From the NCBI GenBank assembly GCA_026005035.1, contig BPKH01000005.1, positions 124,001 to 188,000 of the forward strand: a DNA stretch of 64,000 nucleotides. Reading direction: 5' to 3'. Positions 17,811-26,239 of the stretch are shown here, piece by piece (the stretch's first letter is position 1; each line of letters starts with the position of its first letter). This DNA is from Porticoccaceae bacterium. Its GTDB lineage: Bacteria; Pseudomonadota; Gammaproteobacteria; Pseudomonadales; Porticoccaceae. The position numbers and the translations under genes are program-made. The notes under the pieces are model-generated. The model was not told where the DNA came from, did no database searches, and saw only the letters and a list, made by a program, of their open reading frames with translations.

Positions 17811-20270
17811 CTAGAAGCGCACCCGCAGGTTCAGTCCCACCTCCTGGGGCGGGGTGAGGGCGACTTGGCGGTAGTTGGAGACGAGCCGCCCGCCGAGGCT
17901 GGCCACCGCCCGTTGGGCGAGGGCGTCGATCCCGGTGAAGGCCAGGGATTCGGGGTCGATGTCGCGGCTCGTGACCTTGTCGACGTCGAAGAGGTTTTTC
18001 ACGTAGAGCATCGCCTCCCAGCGCCCGCCGGGGTCGCGCAGCCCCGCGTAGAGGTTGAGGAGGTTGTAGGCGTCCACGTCGTCGAAGGGGTTGGCCGGAT
18101 CGTTCTTGGACTTGCCGAAGAAGGTCCACAGCCCGCGCAGATAGCCCTCGTAGGCGCCGAGGGGGAGACGGTATTCGCTGGTCAGGGTGGCCGTCCACAG
18201 GGGGGCGAAGTTGGCCCGGTAGTCCACCTCGCAGCTTGTCAGGTTGGCGCTGCCGGCCGCCGCCTGGATGTCGGCCAGGGTGGGCACGCCGCCGCGGTCG
18301 GGGATCCCGTCGTGGGGCAGGTAGTCGTTGCACGGCACGGTGCCCGAATCGATCTCACCGCGGGCGTAGGAGAACAGACCGCCCAGGTTCCAGCGGTCGG
18401 TGGCCTGGAAGGCGCTCTCCAATTCGAAGCCGACCACCTCCACCGGCACGGCGGCGACGAAGTTGAACTGCCCCACCGTGGGGTTGAGCCCCACCACCTG
18501 TCCCTGGGCGTCGCGCACCGCCTCGTAGTTGACGTAGTAGACGCCGTTGCCGCCGCTGCGGTAGGGGTAGTTGTCGAACTCCTGGTAGAACGCCGAGGCG
18601 TTGAGGGTGAGCCTGCCGTCCAGGTGGGTGGAGCGCACCCCAAGCTCGAAGGATTCCGACTCCTCCGGGTCCAGGGTGGTGAAGCGCAACTGCTCGGGCG
18701 ACTTGACCAGGCTGAAGTCGCCCACGGCGTTGATCCCCGGCCGCCAGGAGGTGCCATAGCTGGCGTAGGCCATGAGCTCGTCGGAGAAGCGGTGCTTGAA
18801 GGTGGCCGAATAGATGGTGGTGTCCCACTCGCCGAGGCCACTGTCGAAGGGCGAGCCCGGGCCCACCAGGACGTTGCCCCCTACGAGCAGGCTGCGCTGC
18901 TCCTCGAAGTCGATCCGCCGCGCGCCCAGGGAGAGCTCGGTGGCGTCGGTGAAGTGCCAGGTGAGATTGGCGAACCAGGATTTCTCGTCCTGGGGCCCGC
19001 TGGTGCGGATCGGGGTGGTGGCGACACTGTAGGCCACCGGGCCCACGTAGCCGAAGGGGGTGGGGAAGAAGATGGCCAGGGGGGTCTTGGGGACGACCCG
19101 GTTGACCGGGTCGTTCTCGATGGAGAAAAAGCCCGCCACGTAGTCGAGGCGGCCGAACAGGGGTTCGCTGGACTGCAGGCGGATTTCGTGGCTCTCCTTG
19201 TCCTGCACGGAATCGAGCTCCTGGGAGAGGGCACTCCCCTGCCAGGCGGTCGCCGGGTGGCCGGGCCCCACCCCGTTGCCGATGTCGGCAGCGAAGAGGC
19301 GGTCGACCTTTTCTTCCCCCTTGCCGAACACGTAATGGAGGGCGTGGCCGGAAAACTCCCAGGCAAGCTGCAGGGTGAGGCGCTCCTGTTCCTGGCGGGC
19401 GTCGGTGGGCGTATCGTGCACCGCCGCCCGGTCGGAGGCCCGCACCAGGTCTCTCGCGGCGGGCAGCGAGGGGTCGGCGAGGAAGGCCGATTCCACCGGA
19501 TAGTAGAGGGTCCGGTCGGGCTCCACCTTCTGGTAGATCCCAAGCAGACTCAGATTCTCCAGCGGTTGGAAGGCCACCGACAGCCGCCAGCCCTCGCCCT
19601 CGTACTTGGAGCCGTCGCCGGTGAAGCGGTTTTCCACGCGGTTGATCTCGTTTTCCTCCCAGAAACCGGCGAGCCGCACCGCCAGTCGATCGCGCACCAC
19701 CGGGAGGTTGACCGCGCCGCGCAGGTTGCGGCCGTCGATGCCGTTGATCGTGGCGTCGATGTAGCCCTCGAAGGCGTCGAGCAGCGGCCGCTGGGTGGTG
19801 ATGGTGATCGACCCCGAAGGAGAGGCCCGACCGCGCAGCGTCCCCTGGGGCCCGCGCAGCACCTCCACCTGTTGGATGTCGAAGAGCGCCTGCATGGCCA
19901 CCTGGGAGGAAACCGGTGCGTCGTCCATATAGAACTCCACCGTCGGGTTGTTGCCGCTCGCGAAGCTGTCGAAGCGCACCCCCCGCAGCGAGGCGTTGGG
20001 GGCGATGGTGTCCTCCTGCAGGGTGAGGCCGGCCACCACGGCCTGCAGGTCTTCCAGCTTGCGGACGTTGAGGTCGAGGATCTCCTCGGCGGTGACCGCG
20101 TTGACAGTGATCGGCACGTCCTGGAGGCGCTCCTCACGGCGCCGGGCGGTGACCACGATCTCCTCGAGTGCCAAGGCGGCGGGTCTTCCCTGGGCCCAGC
20201 TCGGCGCGGGCAGGGCGCTGGCCGCGGCGACCCCGAGGGCGAGCAAGCGGATGCGGTGGTGCGATTTCAT
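17811..20270 (-). CDS. TonB-dependent outer-membrane receptor 3
   Basis: 819 residues, intact. A Sec signal peptide (IRLLALGVAAASALPAPSWA) precedes EEIVVTARRREERLQDVPI, the plug (SLRGVRFDSFASGNNPTVEFYMDD, VEVLRGPQGTLRGRASPSGS) and a barrel ending in an aromatic-terminated strand (VGLNLRVRF). Many members have a KN pair after GTLFG; here GTLRGRASPSG is an unusual variant. The promoter (TTGACA-N17-TTCAAT) has a perfect TGTAAA-N6-TTTACA palindrome just upstream. That resembles the LacI-type sites of the sugar locus, so this receptor may belong to that regulon and take up a glycoside. Confidence 0.93.
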   Translation of the reverse strand: MKSHHRIRLLALGVAAASALPAPSWAQGRPAALALEEIVVTARRREERLQDVPITVNAVTAEEILDLNVRKLEDLQAVVAGLTLQEDTIAPNASLRGVRFDSFASGNNPTVEFYMDDAPVSSQVAMQALFDIQQVEVLRGPQGTLRGRASPSGSITITTQRPLLDAFEGYIDATINGIDGRNLRGAVNLPVVRDRLAVRLAGFWEENEINRVENRFTGDGSKYEGEGWRLSVAFQPLENLSLLGIYQKVEPDRTLYYPVESAFLADPSLPAARDLVRASDRAAVHDTPTDARQEQERLTLQLAWEFSGHALHYVFGKGEEKVDRLFAADIGNGVGPGHPATAWQGSALSQELDSVQDKESHEIRLQSSEPLFGRLDYVAGFFSIENDPVNRVVPKTPLAIFFPTPFGYVGPVAYSVATTPIRTSGPQDEKSWFANLTWHFTDATELSLGARRIDFEEQRSLLVGGNVLVGPGSPFDSGLGEWDTTIYSATFKHRFSDELMAYASYGTSWRPGINAVGDFSLVKSPEQLRFTTLDPEESESFELGVRSTHLDGRLTLNASAFYQEFDNYPYRSGGNGVYYVNYEAVRDAQGQVVGLNPTVGQFNFVAAVPVEVVGFELESAFQATDRWNLGGLFSYARGEIDSGTVPCNDYLPHDGIPDRGGVPTLADIQAAAGSANLTSCEVDYRANFAPLWTATLTSEYRLPLGAYEGYLRGLWTFFGKSKNDPANPFDDVDAYNLLNLYAGLRDPGGRWEAMLYVKNLFDVDKVTSRDIDPESLAFTGIDALAQRAVASLGGRLVSNYRQVALTPPQEVGLNLRVRF

Positions 20271-20640
20271 ATCGATTCCCCTCCGGATGCGATGGTTTTG
20301 CTTATGGCGACCTCTGTCCCGCGAGTGGACAGTCCGCCTGGCCCATTGAAGATGGGGAAATGCAGATTGTCAAGATTTGTAAAATAACGTTTACACCAGA
20401 AAATATAAAACTTAAAAGAACCTTAACATCCTTAAATCTTTATTATTTGCCTCGTGGACAACTTCCTGGCTCCGCTGCCCTGGACATCCGGTCTGACCAA
20501 AAACCGGCAAGGGGTCGTGGGCGGCGAGTGGGGCGGAGGTGTGGGGGAAGGTGGCATTGACTGTCCCACCTTGGGGGCGGCCGCTGGTCGGCGTTCACCA
20601 GAACGCTTACAGTTGCGCAGGGTTCTCGCCGGGAGCCGCC
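20271..20640. other. intergenic region with AT-rich promoter block
   Basis: 370 bp between the divergent TonB receptor 3 and GntR regulator genes. From 20362 to 20450 it is strikingly AT-rich for this DNA and holds the leftward receptor promoter and the TGTAAA/TTTACA palindrome. The remainder (20460-20640) is GC-rich; an in-frame extension of the regulator could start at 20539, but nothing supports it. I see no RNA gene. Confidence 0.6.
20345..20395 (-). promoter_or_regulatory. TonB receptor 3 promoter with LacI-type palindrome
   Basis: Leftward TTGACA (20373-20368), 17-bp spacer, TTCAAT (20350-20345). Just upstream is the perfect inverted repeat TGTAAA-ATAACG-TTTACA (20378-20395). Its half-sites match the LacI-family operators at 25043, 34962 and 38446, but the 6-bp spacer is longer than the 2-bp centre of those sites. 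It may therefore bind a different LacI or GntR protein; a divergent GntR gene lies 250 bp away. Confidence 0.5.
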
Positions 20641-21375
20641 ATGGCAGCCACCGAAAGTCGGGGTCGACGCCTCTACCTGGAGCTCGCCGAACGGATCGCC
20701 CACGAGATCCGCACCGGTCGCTTCCGGGTCGGCGAGCGGCTGCCGGCGGAGCGGCAGCTGGCCGCCGATCTCGCGGTCAGTCGGCCGACGGTGCGGGAGG
20801 CGCTGATCGCCCTCGAGGTGGCCGGGTTCATCGAGGTGCGCGGCGGCTCGGGGGTCTACGTCACCGGCCGGCCCAACGCCGCCGGGCTCGGCCTCGCGGA
20901 GGAGCCCCCCGGCCCCTTTGCGGTGCTGGAGGCGCGACTCGCCGTGGAGCCGGCGGTGGCGGCGCTGGCGGCGGCGCGGATCGCGCCGGAACAGCTGGCC
21001 GCCCTGGAGGAAGCGCTCGCCGAGATGGGCCGGGCGGAGGCCGAGGGCAAGGAGCGGGCCGACCAGCGCTTCCATCGCGTGGTGGCCGAGGCGGCGGGCA
21101 ACGACGCCCTCACCGCGGTGGTGGACTGGCTGTGGACGCTGCGCAACGCCTCGGCGGTGAGCCGCCTGTTCCGCCAGCGGGTGCGGGAGAGCGGCGTGCA
21201 TCCCTCCCGGGAGGAGCACCGCCGCATCCTCGAGGCCCTCGCGGCGCGCGATCCCCTGCGCGCCCAGGAGGCGATGCGCGCCCACCTGGCGGGGGCCATC
21301 GCCGTCATCCAGCGCGCGCTGGGGGCGGAAGAGCGGCCGCCGGCGCCCGCCCGGCGGCGGCGGGGAGCGCGGTGA
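20641..21375 (+). CDS. GntR-family transcriptional regulator, FadR subfamily (FCD domain)
   Basis: 244 residues from ATG at 20641, which puts the winged helix (LYLELAERIAHEIRTGRFRVGERLPAERQL in sense, recognition part SRPTVREALIAL) at the usual position near residues 10-75. The remainder is an all-helical FCD ligand domain (EARLAVEPAVAALAAARIA, RFHRVVAEAAGNDAL, EEHRRILEALAARD). FadR-type proteins usually sense carboxylates such as uronate or lactate derivatives. Its stop overlaps the GTG start of the ribonucleotide reductase gene by four bases, an unexpected partner. It diverges from TonB receptor 3 and could regulate it. Confidence 0.9.
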   Translation: MAATESRGRRLYLELAERIAHEIRTGRFRVGERLPAERQLAADLAVSRPTVREALIALEVAGFIEVRGGSGVYVTGRPNAAGLGLAEEPPGPFAVLEARLAVEPAVAALAAARIAPEQLAALEEALAEMGRAEAEGKERADQRFHRVVAEAAGNDALTAVVDWLWTLRNASAVSRLFRQRVRESGVHPSREEHRRILEALAARDPLRAQEAMRAHLAGAIAVIQRALGAEERPPAPARRRRGAR

Positions 21376-23149
21376 TCACCCTCACCGCCGCCGCGCGGCG
21401 CGTCCTCGAGGCGCGCTACCTGCGGCGCAACGCCGCGGGCGAGATCGCGGAGACGCCGGCGGCGCTCTTTCGCCGGGTGGCCCGCGCGGTGGCCCGGGCC
21501 GAGGTGCGCTACGGCGGCGAGCAGGCGGCGGCGGCCTGGGCCGAGCGGTTCGAAGAGGCCATGGCCGCCCTCGAATTTCTCCCCAACTCGCCCACCCTGA
21601 TGAACGCCGGCACCCGCGTAGGGCAGTTGTCCGCCTGTTTTGTCCTGCCGGTGGAAGACCGGATGAGGGACATCTTCGAGGCCCTCAAACTGATGGCCCT
21701 CGTCCAGCAGACGGGCGGCGGGACGGGCTTTGCCTTCTCGCGCCTGCGGCCGGCGGGCGACTGGGTGGCCTCCACGGGGGGACGGGCGGCGGGCCCTCTG
21801 GCCTTCATGCGCATCTTCGACTGCGCCACCGAGCACATCCGCCAGGGGGGAAGGCGGCGCGGCGCCAACATGGGCGTGTTGCGCGTCGACCACCCGGACG
21901 TGGCCGCCTTCGTGGACGCCAAGCGGGACCGCGTGAGCTTCGCCAACTTCAACCTCTCGGTGGGGGTCACCGACGCCTTCGTGAAGGCGGCCGCCGCCGG
22001 CGAGCCCTGGCCCCTCGTCAACCCCCGCACCGGTCGCCCGACGGGGCGCGCCGACGCCCCCGCCCTCTGGGAGAGAATCGCCCTGGCCGCCTGGGAGACC
22101 GGCGACCCGGGGCTCATCTTCCTCGACGCGGTGAACCGCGCCCACCCCCTCGCGCGCCCTCGGCCCCATCGAGGCCACCAATCCCTGTGGCGAGGTGCCG
22201 CTTTTGCCCTTCGAATCCTGCACCCTGGGCTCGGTGAATCTCGCCCGCCTGGTGCGCGGCCCGACGGGGGCCGGCGCCGTCGACTGGGAGACGGCTCGCG
22301 GAACGGGTGCGGCTCGGCGTGCGCTTCCTCGACGACGTGCTCGACGTGGGCCGCTGGCCCGATCGCCGCCTCGCCCGGGCCGCGCGCCGGTCGCGCAAGA
22401 TCGGCCTCGGGGTGATGGGCTTCGCCGAACTCCTGATCCGTCTCGGCATCCCCTACGGTTCTGCGGCTTCGGTGGCCCTGGCCGAAGAGCTGATGGCCTT
22501 CGTGGCCGCCGAGAGCCGCCGGGCGAGCCGCGAGCTCGCCGCCGAGCGGGGGGTCTTTCCCGCCTTTGACCAAAGCGCCTTCGCTGCCGCCGGCGAGCCG
22601 CGGCGCAACGCCACTCTCAACTCCATCGCCCCCACCGGCACCCTTGCCATCCTCGCCGGCACCTCGCCGGGCATCGAGCCCCTCTTCGGTCTCGTCTACC
22701 GCCGCGAAGGGGTGCTGAACGGGGAGCGGCTCCTCGAGGTGAACCCGCTCTTTGCGCGCCTCGCCGCCGAGTGTGGGGTGGATCTCGAGCAGGTGGTGCC
22801 GGCGCTGGCGGCGCGGGGCCGGCTCGCCGAGGTTCCCGGCGTGCCCGAACCGCTGCGCGCGCTGTTTCGCACCGCCCTGGAAATCCCCCCGGAGGAGCAC
22901 CTCGCGGTGCAAGCCGCCTTCCAGCGCCACGTGGACAACGCCGTCTCCAAAACCGTCAACCTCCCCCACGACGCCCCGCCCGAGAGAGTGGCGTCCATCT
23001 ATCGCGCCGCCTGGGAGGCGGGCGTCAAAGGGATCACCGTCTACCGCTACGGCAGCCGCGACCGGCAGGTGATGCAACTGGGCGCGGGCGAGCCCCTCGA
23101 GGCGCGCGAGCACTTCGCCCGCTGCGACCCCCACGACTGCCGCCTCTAG
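21372..23149 (+). pseudogene. nrdJ: adenosylcobalamin-dependent (class II) ribonucleotide reductase, two frame breaks
   Basis: GTG start overlapping the regulator stop (GTGA). Blocks include the ATP-cone-less start (ARRVLEARYLRRN), FLPNSPTLMNAG, QLSACFVLPVED, GGTGFAFSRLRP, RRGANMGVLRVDHPD and the active-site NPCGE (about residue 270). [30 protein letters not shown] and VDNAVSKTVNLP follow. It ends in a C-terminal Cys pair (CDPHDC), suited to thioredoxin-type re-reduction. Extra bases near 22155 and 22292 shift the frame twice; corrected length is about 591, short for the class but with all core motifs. It converts ribonucleotides to deoxyribonucleotides using B12. The gene is essential in many hosts, so real inactivation is unlikely unless another reductase exists. 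Confidence 0.88.
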
Positions 23150-23171
23150 TAGAACGCAGCCCCGATAGGGC

Positions 23172-23288
23172 GTAGCCCGAATGCAGCGCGGCCCGGAGGG
23201 AGCGAAGCGGGACCCAGGAAACAGCGCCTGGTCACCTGCGCCCGCCTGAACCCCGGATTCCGGCGCGTTGCGCATCCATTCGGGCTAC
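23172..23288. repeat. dispersed extragenic repeat with 12-bp inverted ends
   Basis: GTAGCCCGAATG (23172-23183) and CATTCGGGCTAC (23277-23288) are exact inverted copies flanking the gap between the reductase and hydrolase genes. The right part (CCCCGGATTCCG from 23251) is related to the repeat at 30598-30648. Elements with CCGGATTCCG and CGGGCTAC cores are dispersed in many gammaproteobacterial genomes. It may also act as a transcription end for the converging genes. Confidence 0.7.
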
Positions 23289-24904
23289 GATTTTTCGGAA
23301 TCCGCCGCCACCACCGGCAACAGGAGCCGGCAGCCGGGCAGGGCCAGCCGGTGCTCGCTCGGGGTTTCGCCGTCGGGTGGGATGCAGCGGGGGAAGGAGG
23401 CGCCCGCCACCCAGAGGCGCAGTCGCGTGCCTGCGGGCAGGCGGACGGCGAGGGGATCGAGGGGCAGGGTCAAGCGCGCCGCCCCCGCCCGGCGGGCTCG
23501 GTACCCCTCGGCCAGGAGGCGGGAGCGGCCGCGGGAATCCACCGCCGAGAGGCGGACGCGCACGGCACCGGGCCGGTCCGCGCCGTGGTGGAGGACGGCG
23601 CGGGGGCGGCCGGCGACGAGCCGCGGGGCGGTGAGGGGCGGGGAGGTGAAGCAGAGGAGGTCTGCGCGGCCGAGCAGGGGTTCGTCGCCCGCCTTGCCGC
23701 CGGGAGCCAGGAGCCAAGGGGCGGCGCTCGGGGTGGGGTCGCGGGGATCGCAGGTGAAGCGCAGCCAGCCCGCGTCCGGCGAGTCGCCCAAGGTGCCGTC
23801 GGCGCGCGGGTACCAGGTCTGCACCTCGGCCGGGGGCGGCCACTCGGTCAGCCACCGGGGGCGGTTGCTTCCTCGCACGTGGAGATGGACGGGCGCGTGT
23901 CGCGGCGCACCCGCTCCGGCGAGGTGGGCGGCGAGCCAGGCGACGGTCTCTCGGGCGAGGGGGGCAGCACCGCGGCCGAGCAGTTGCCAGTGGCGCCAGG
24001 GACCCAATGTCAAGGCGGCGGCTCTCCGGCCGCTGAGGGTCCGGTATTGGTCGAGGAACTGGGCGGCGAAGGGATCGGCAAGACCGCCCGCTACCAGGGT
24101 GGGGCAGCGTACTGCCCGGAGCAGGGCGCCGAGGCGGAGGGGTCGCCAATAGGGATCGGCGGCCGCCGGGCGGCGGGACCATTCGGCGCAAGGATTGGGA
24201 CGCGTGCCCAGGAGGGAGCGGGCTGCTTCCTCGGGGGTGGTGCGACGCCGGAGGGTGCGGGCGAGGCGCCGCGGCAGAGTGGCGAAGTGCCAGAGTCTAA
24301 GCGGCCACGGCTCGTGCAGTCGCGCCGCGACGTCGGACCAGGTGATCCAGCCTTCCAATGCGAAGTGGCCCGCCCCCCAGAGCGCCCGGTACAGGTCGTG
24401 GGGCGCAGCGATGACCGCCGCCGCCGCGATCTCCTCGGGCCGCTGCGCGGCCAGTGCCAAGGCCGCAAAGCCGCCGTAGGAGGCGCCGAAGAGGGCGACG
24501 GGGTGGGATTCGCCGAGGATTTTGCGCAGCCACCGGTAGGCGTCTTCCAGATCGTCGGCGTCGTGCCGGAACGGTGTGAAGGGCTCACCCGACCCATCGG
24601 TGCCTCGAGCCCGCACCACCAGCACCCTCAGCCCCTGCCCGGCGAGGACTCCCCCGGGCAGGGCGAGCGCCGCCTCCTCCCGCCCGTAGGGTGTGAGCGC
24701 CAGCACAGTGCCAGGGGGCGCGGTGTCCGGTTCGAACCAAGCGGCGGACAGGCGCCCGCCGTCCCGCCTGGGCAGGGCGAGGCGGTGCGCCACCCGGTAG
24801 CCGTTGGCCGGGGGCAGGGCGAGCCAGCGCGCCAGCAGCCGGTCGGCGAGGCGGGCGGCGGGACCGGGTGGGGCGAGGGAGATCGCTGCCCGGAACCTGT
24901 TCAT
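23285..24904 (-). CDS. CocE/NonD-type alpha/beta-hydrolase (X-Pro dipeptidyl-peptidase-like)
   Basis: 539 residues from ATG at 24904; the frame is open 15 codons further upstream but gives no better start. The alpha/beta-hydrolase core has the nucleophile S142 in GASYGG, an acid candidate in GGLADPFAAQ and a histidine in GPWRHWQ. A C-terminal jelly-roll region (from PRADGTLGDSPD to the end) is typical of CocE/PF08530 proteins. The family hydrolyses esters or amides; its subgroup also contains glutaryl-7-ACA and cocaine esterases. No signal peptide is evident, so it is cytoplasmic. It converges on nrdJ and diverges from the sugar locus, so a link to either is not shown. Confidence 0.88.
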   Translation of the reverse strand: MNRFRAAISLAPPGPAARLADRLLARWLALPPANGYRVAHRLALPRRDGGRLSAAWFEPDTAPPGTVLALTPYGREEAALALPGGVLAGQGLRVLVVRARGTDGSGEPFTPFRHDADDLEDAYRWLRKILGESHPVALFGASYGGFAALALAAQRPEEIAAAAVIAAPHDLYRALWGAGHFALEGWITWSDVAARLHEPWPLRLWHFATLPRRLARTLRRRTTPEEAARSLLGTRPNPCAEWSRRPAAADPYWRPLRLGALLRAVRCPTLVAGGLADPFAAQFLDQYRTLSGRRAAALTLGPWRHWQLLGRGAAPLARETVAWLAAHLAGAGAPRHAPVHLHVRGSNRPRWLTEWPPPAEVQTWYPRADGTLGDSPDAGWLRFTCDPRDPTPSAAPWLLAPGGKAGDEPLLGRADLLCFTSPPLTAPRLVAGRPRAVLHHGADRPGAVRVRLSAVDSRGRSRLLAEGYRARRAGAARLTLPLDPLAVRLPAGTRLRLWVAGASFPRCIPPDGETPSEHRLALPGCRLLLPVVAADSEKS

Positions 24905-25020
24905 GGGGCGACACCGATGCCCGGCGCGTCGGGGTCCTTTGTAGCCCATCTCGTCGCCGCCGGCGAGGGGAAGGTCAGTGGAATGCTGCGAGACAGGAGT
25001 CTCGTTTCCACCGTCGCCGG

Positions 25021-25056
25021 TTGACCCCCGGTGGGTGGTCGGTGTAAACGTTTGCA
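25021..25056 (+). promoter_or_regulatory. promoter with LacI-family operator upstream of the sugar operon
   Basis: TTGACC (25021-25026) and TGTAAA (25043-25048) are spaced 16 bp. The -10 is part of TGTAAACGTTTGCA (25043-25056), a near-perfect palindrome with the central CG of LacI/GalR operators. It ends 25 bp before the MocA-type gene. Binding here would block the promoter, as expected for sugar-induced derepression. Confidence 0.7.
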
Positions 25057-25081
25057 GAGCAGATCGCGGAGAGGAAGCCTA

Positions 25082-26239
25082 ATGACGCGCGTGCGCATGG
25101 GCATGGTGGGCGGCGGGGAGGGCGGTTTCATCGGCCGCATCCACCGCCTGGCGGCGGCTCTCGACGGCGAGGTGGAGCTCGTCTGCGGCGCTTTCAGCGC
25201 CGATCCCGAGCGGTCGCGGCGAAGCGGCGCCGCCTGGGGATTGGACCCGGCGCGGGTCTACCCGGACTGGCAGGTGCTGCTCGCCGCCGAGGCGGCCCGC
25301 CCGGCCGCCGAGCGGGCCGAGTTCATCGCCGTGGTGACCCCCAACCACCTCCACCTGCCGGTGGCCGCTGCCGCCCTCGAGGCGGGCTTTGCCGTCTTCT
25401 GCGAAAAGCCCGCCACCCGCGACCTGGCCGAAGCGCGCGCCCTGGCCGAGGTGGTGGCGGCGAGCGGCCGCCCCTTCGCCCTGGCCCACACCTACGCCGG
25501 CTATCCGCTGGTGCACGAGGCCCGGGCGCGGATCGCCGCCGGCGAGCTCGGCCGGGTGCGGCGGGTGGTGGTGGAATACCAACAGGGCTGGCTGGCCGCC
25601 GACCCCGGCGGCGAGCCCTGGCGCCTCGACCCGGCGCGCTCCGGGCCGAGCGGTTGCCTGGCGGACATCGGCGTGCACGCCTTCCACCTGGCGGAGTTCG
25701 TCACCGGACTCGAAGTGGCGGAGCTCGCCGCCGATCTGGCGGCGGTGGTGCCGGGGCGCCGGGTGGAGGACGACGCGGCGGTCTTGCTGCGCTTCGCCGG
25801 CGGCGCGCGCGGGGTATTGCTCGCGAGCCAAGTGAGCCCCGGCGAGGAAAACGGACTGCGCATCCGCGTCTACGGGGAGCGGGCCGGTCTCGAGTGGTTC
25901 CAGGAGGCACCCAACACCCTCTGGCTCAAGGGAAACGACCGTCCGGCGGCGCGCCTCACCGCCGGCGGCCCCTGGCTGGGGAAGGTGGCGCGCGCTCTGA
26001 CCCGCACACCCCCCGGGCATCCCGAGGGGTATATCGAGGCGTTCGCCAACCTCTACCGGGCCTTCGCCGCCGCGGTGCGGGCCGGCGGGCGGCACGCGCC
26101 GCCGGAGGCGGCCTGGCTGCCCGGCATCCGGGAGGCGGTGCGGGGCATGGCCTTCGTGGATGCGGCCCTCGCCTCCAGCCGTGCGGGTGGCGCCTGGAGG
26201 GCGCTCCCCGCCGATCTCGCCGAGGAGAAAACCCCATGA
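25082..26239 (+). CDS. Gfo/Idh/MocA-family NAD(P)-dependent sugar dehydrogenase
   Basis: 385 residues. The Rossmann start is GMVGGGEGGFIGRIHRLAAAL, followed by VVTPNHLHLPVAAAALE and the diagnostic EKP at 108-110. The C-terminal substrate domain has SGPSGCLADIGVHAFHLAEF, in which D and H are likely catalytic. The extra GGGEGGFIG pattern and length match the subgroup annotated as sugar dehydrogenases in 3-keto-sugar loci (ThuB-like). It overlaps the following isomerase gene by ATGA and starts the operon under the LacI-type operator. The role proposed here is reduction or oxidation of a (keto)sugar in the cytoplasm; the substrate is unknown. Confidence 0.9.
   Translation: MTRVRMGMVGGGEGGFIGRIHRLAAALDGEVELVCGAFSADPERSRRSGAAWGLDPARVYPDWQVLLAAEAARPAAERAEFIAVVTPNHLHLPVAAAALEAGFAVFCEKPATRDLAEARALAEVVAASGRPFALAHTYAGYPLVHEARARIAAGELGRVRRVVVEYQQGWLAADPGGEPWRLDPARSGPSGCLADIGVHAFHLAEFVTGLEVAELAADLAAVVPGRRVEDDAAVLLRFAGGARGVLLASQVSPGEENGLRIRVYGERAGLEWFQEAPNTLWLKGNDRPAARLTAGGPWLGKVARALTRTPPGHPEGYIEAFANLYRAFAAAVRAGGRHAPPEAAWLPGIREAVRGMAFVDAALASSRAGGAWRALPADLAEEKTP

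Noticed and set aside
16392-20387. Open frame running from the kinase through the receptor region as one 1331-codon protein
   Set aside because: Real only for the first part (kinase); beyond the frame break it is antisense to TonB receptor 3.
20378-20395. TGTAAA-N6-TTTACA as a certain site of the 30.7-kb LacI protein
   Set aside because: Kept only as tentative: the 6-bp centre differs from the CG or CGA-centred sites, and another regulator gene is closer.
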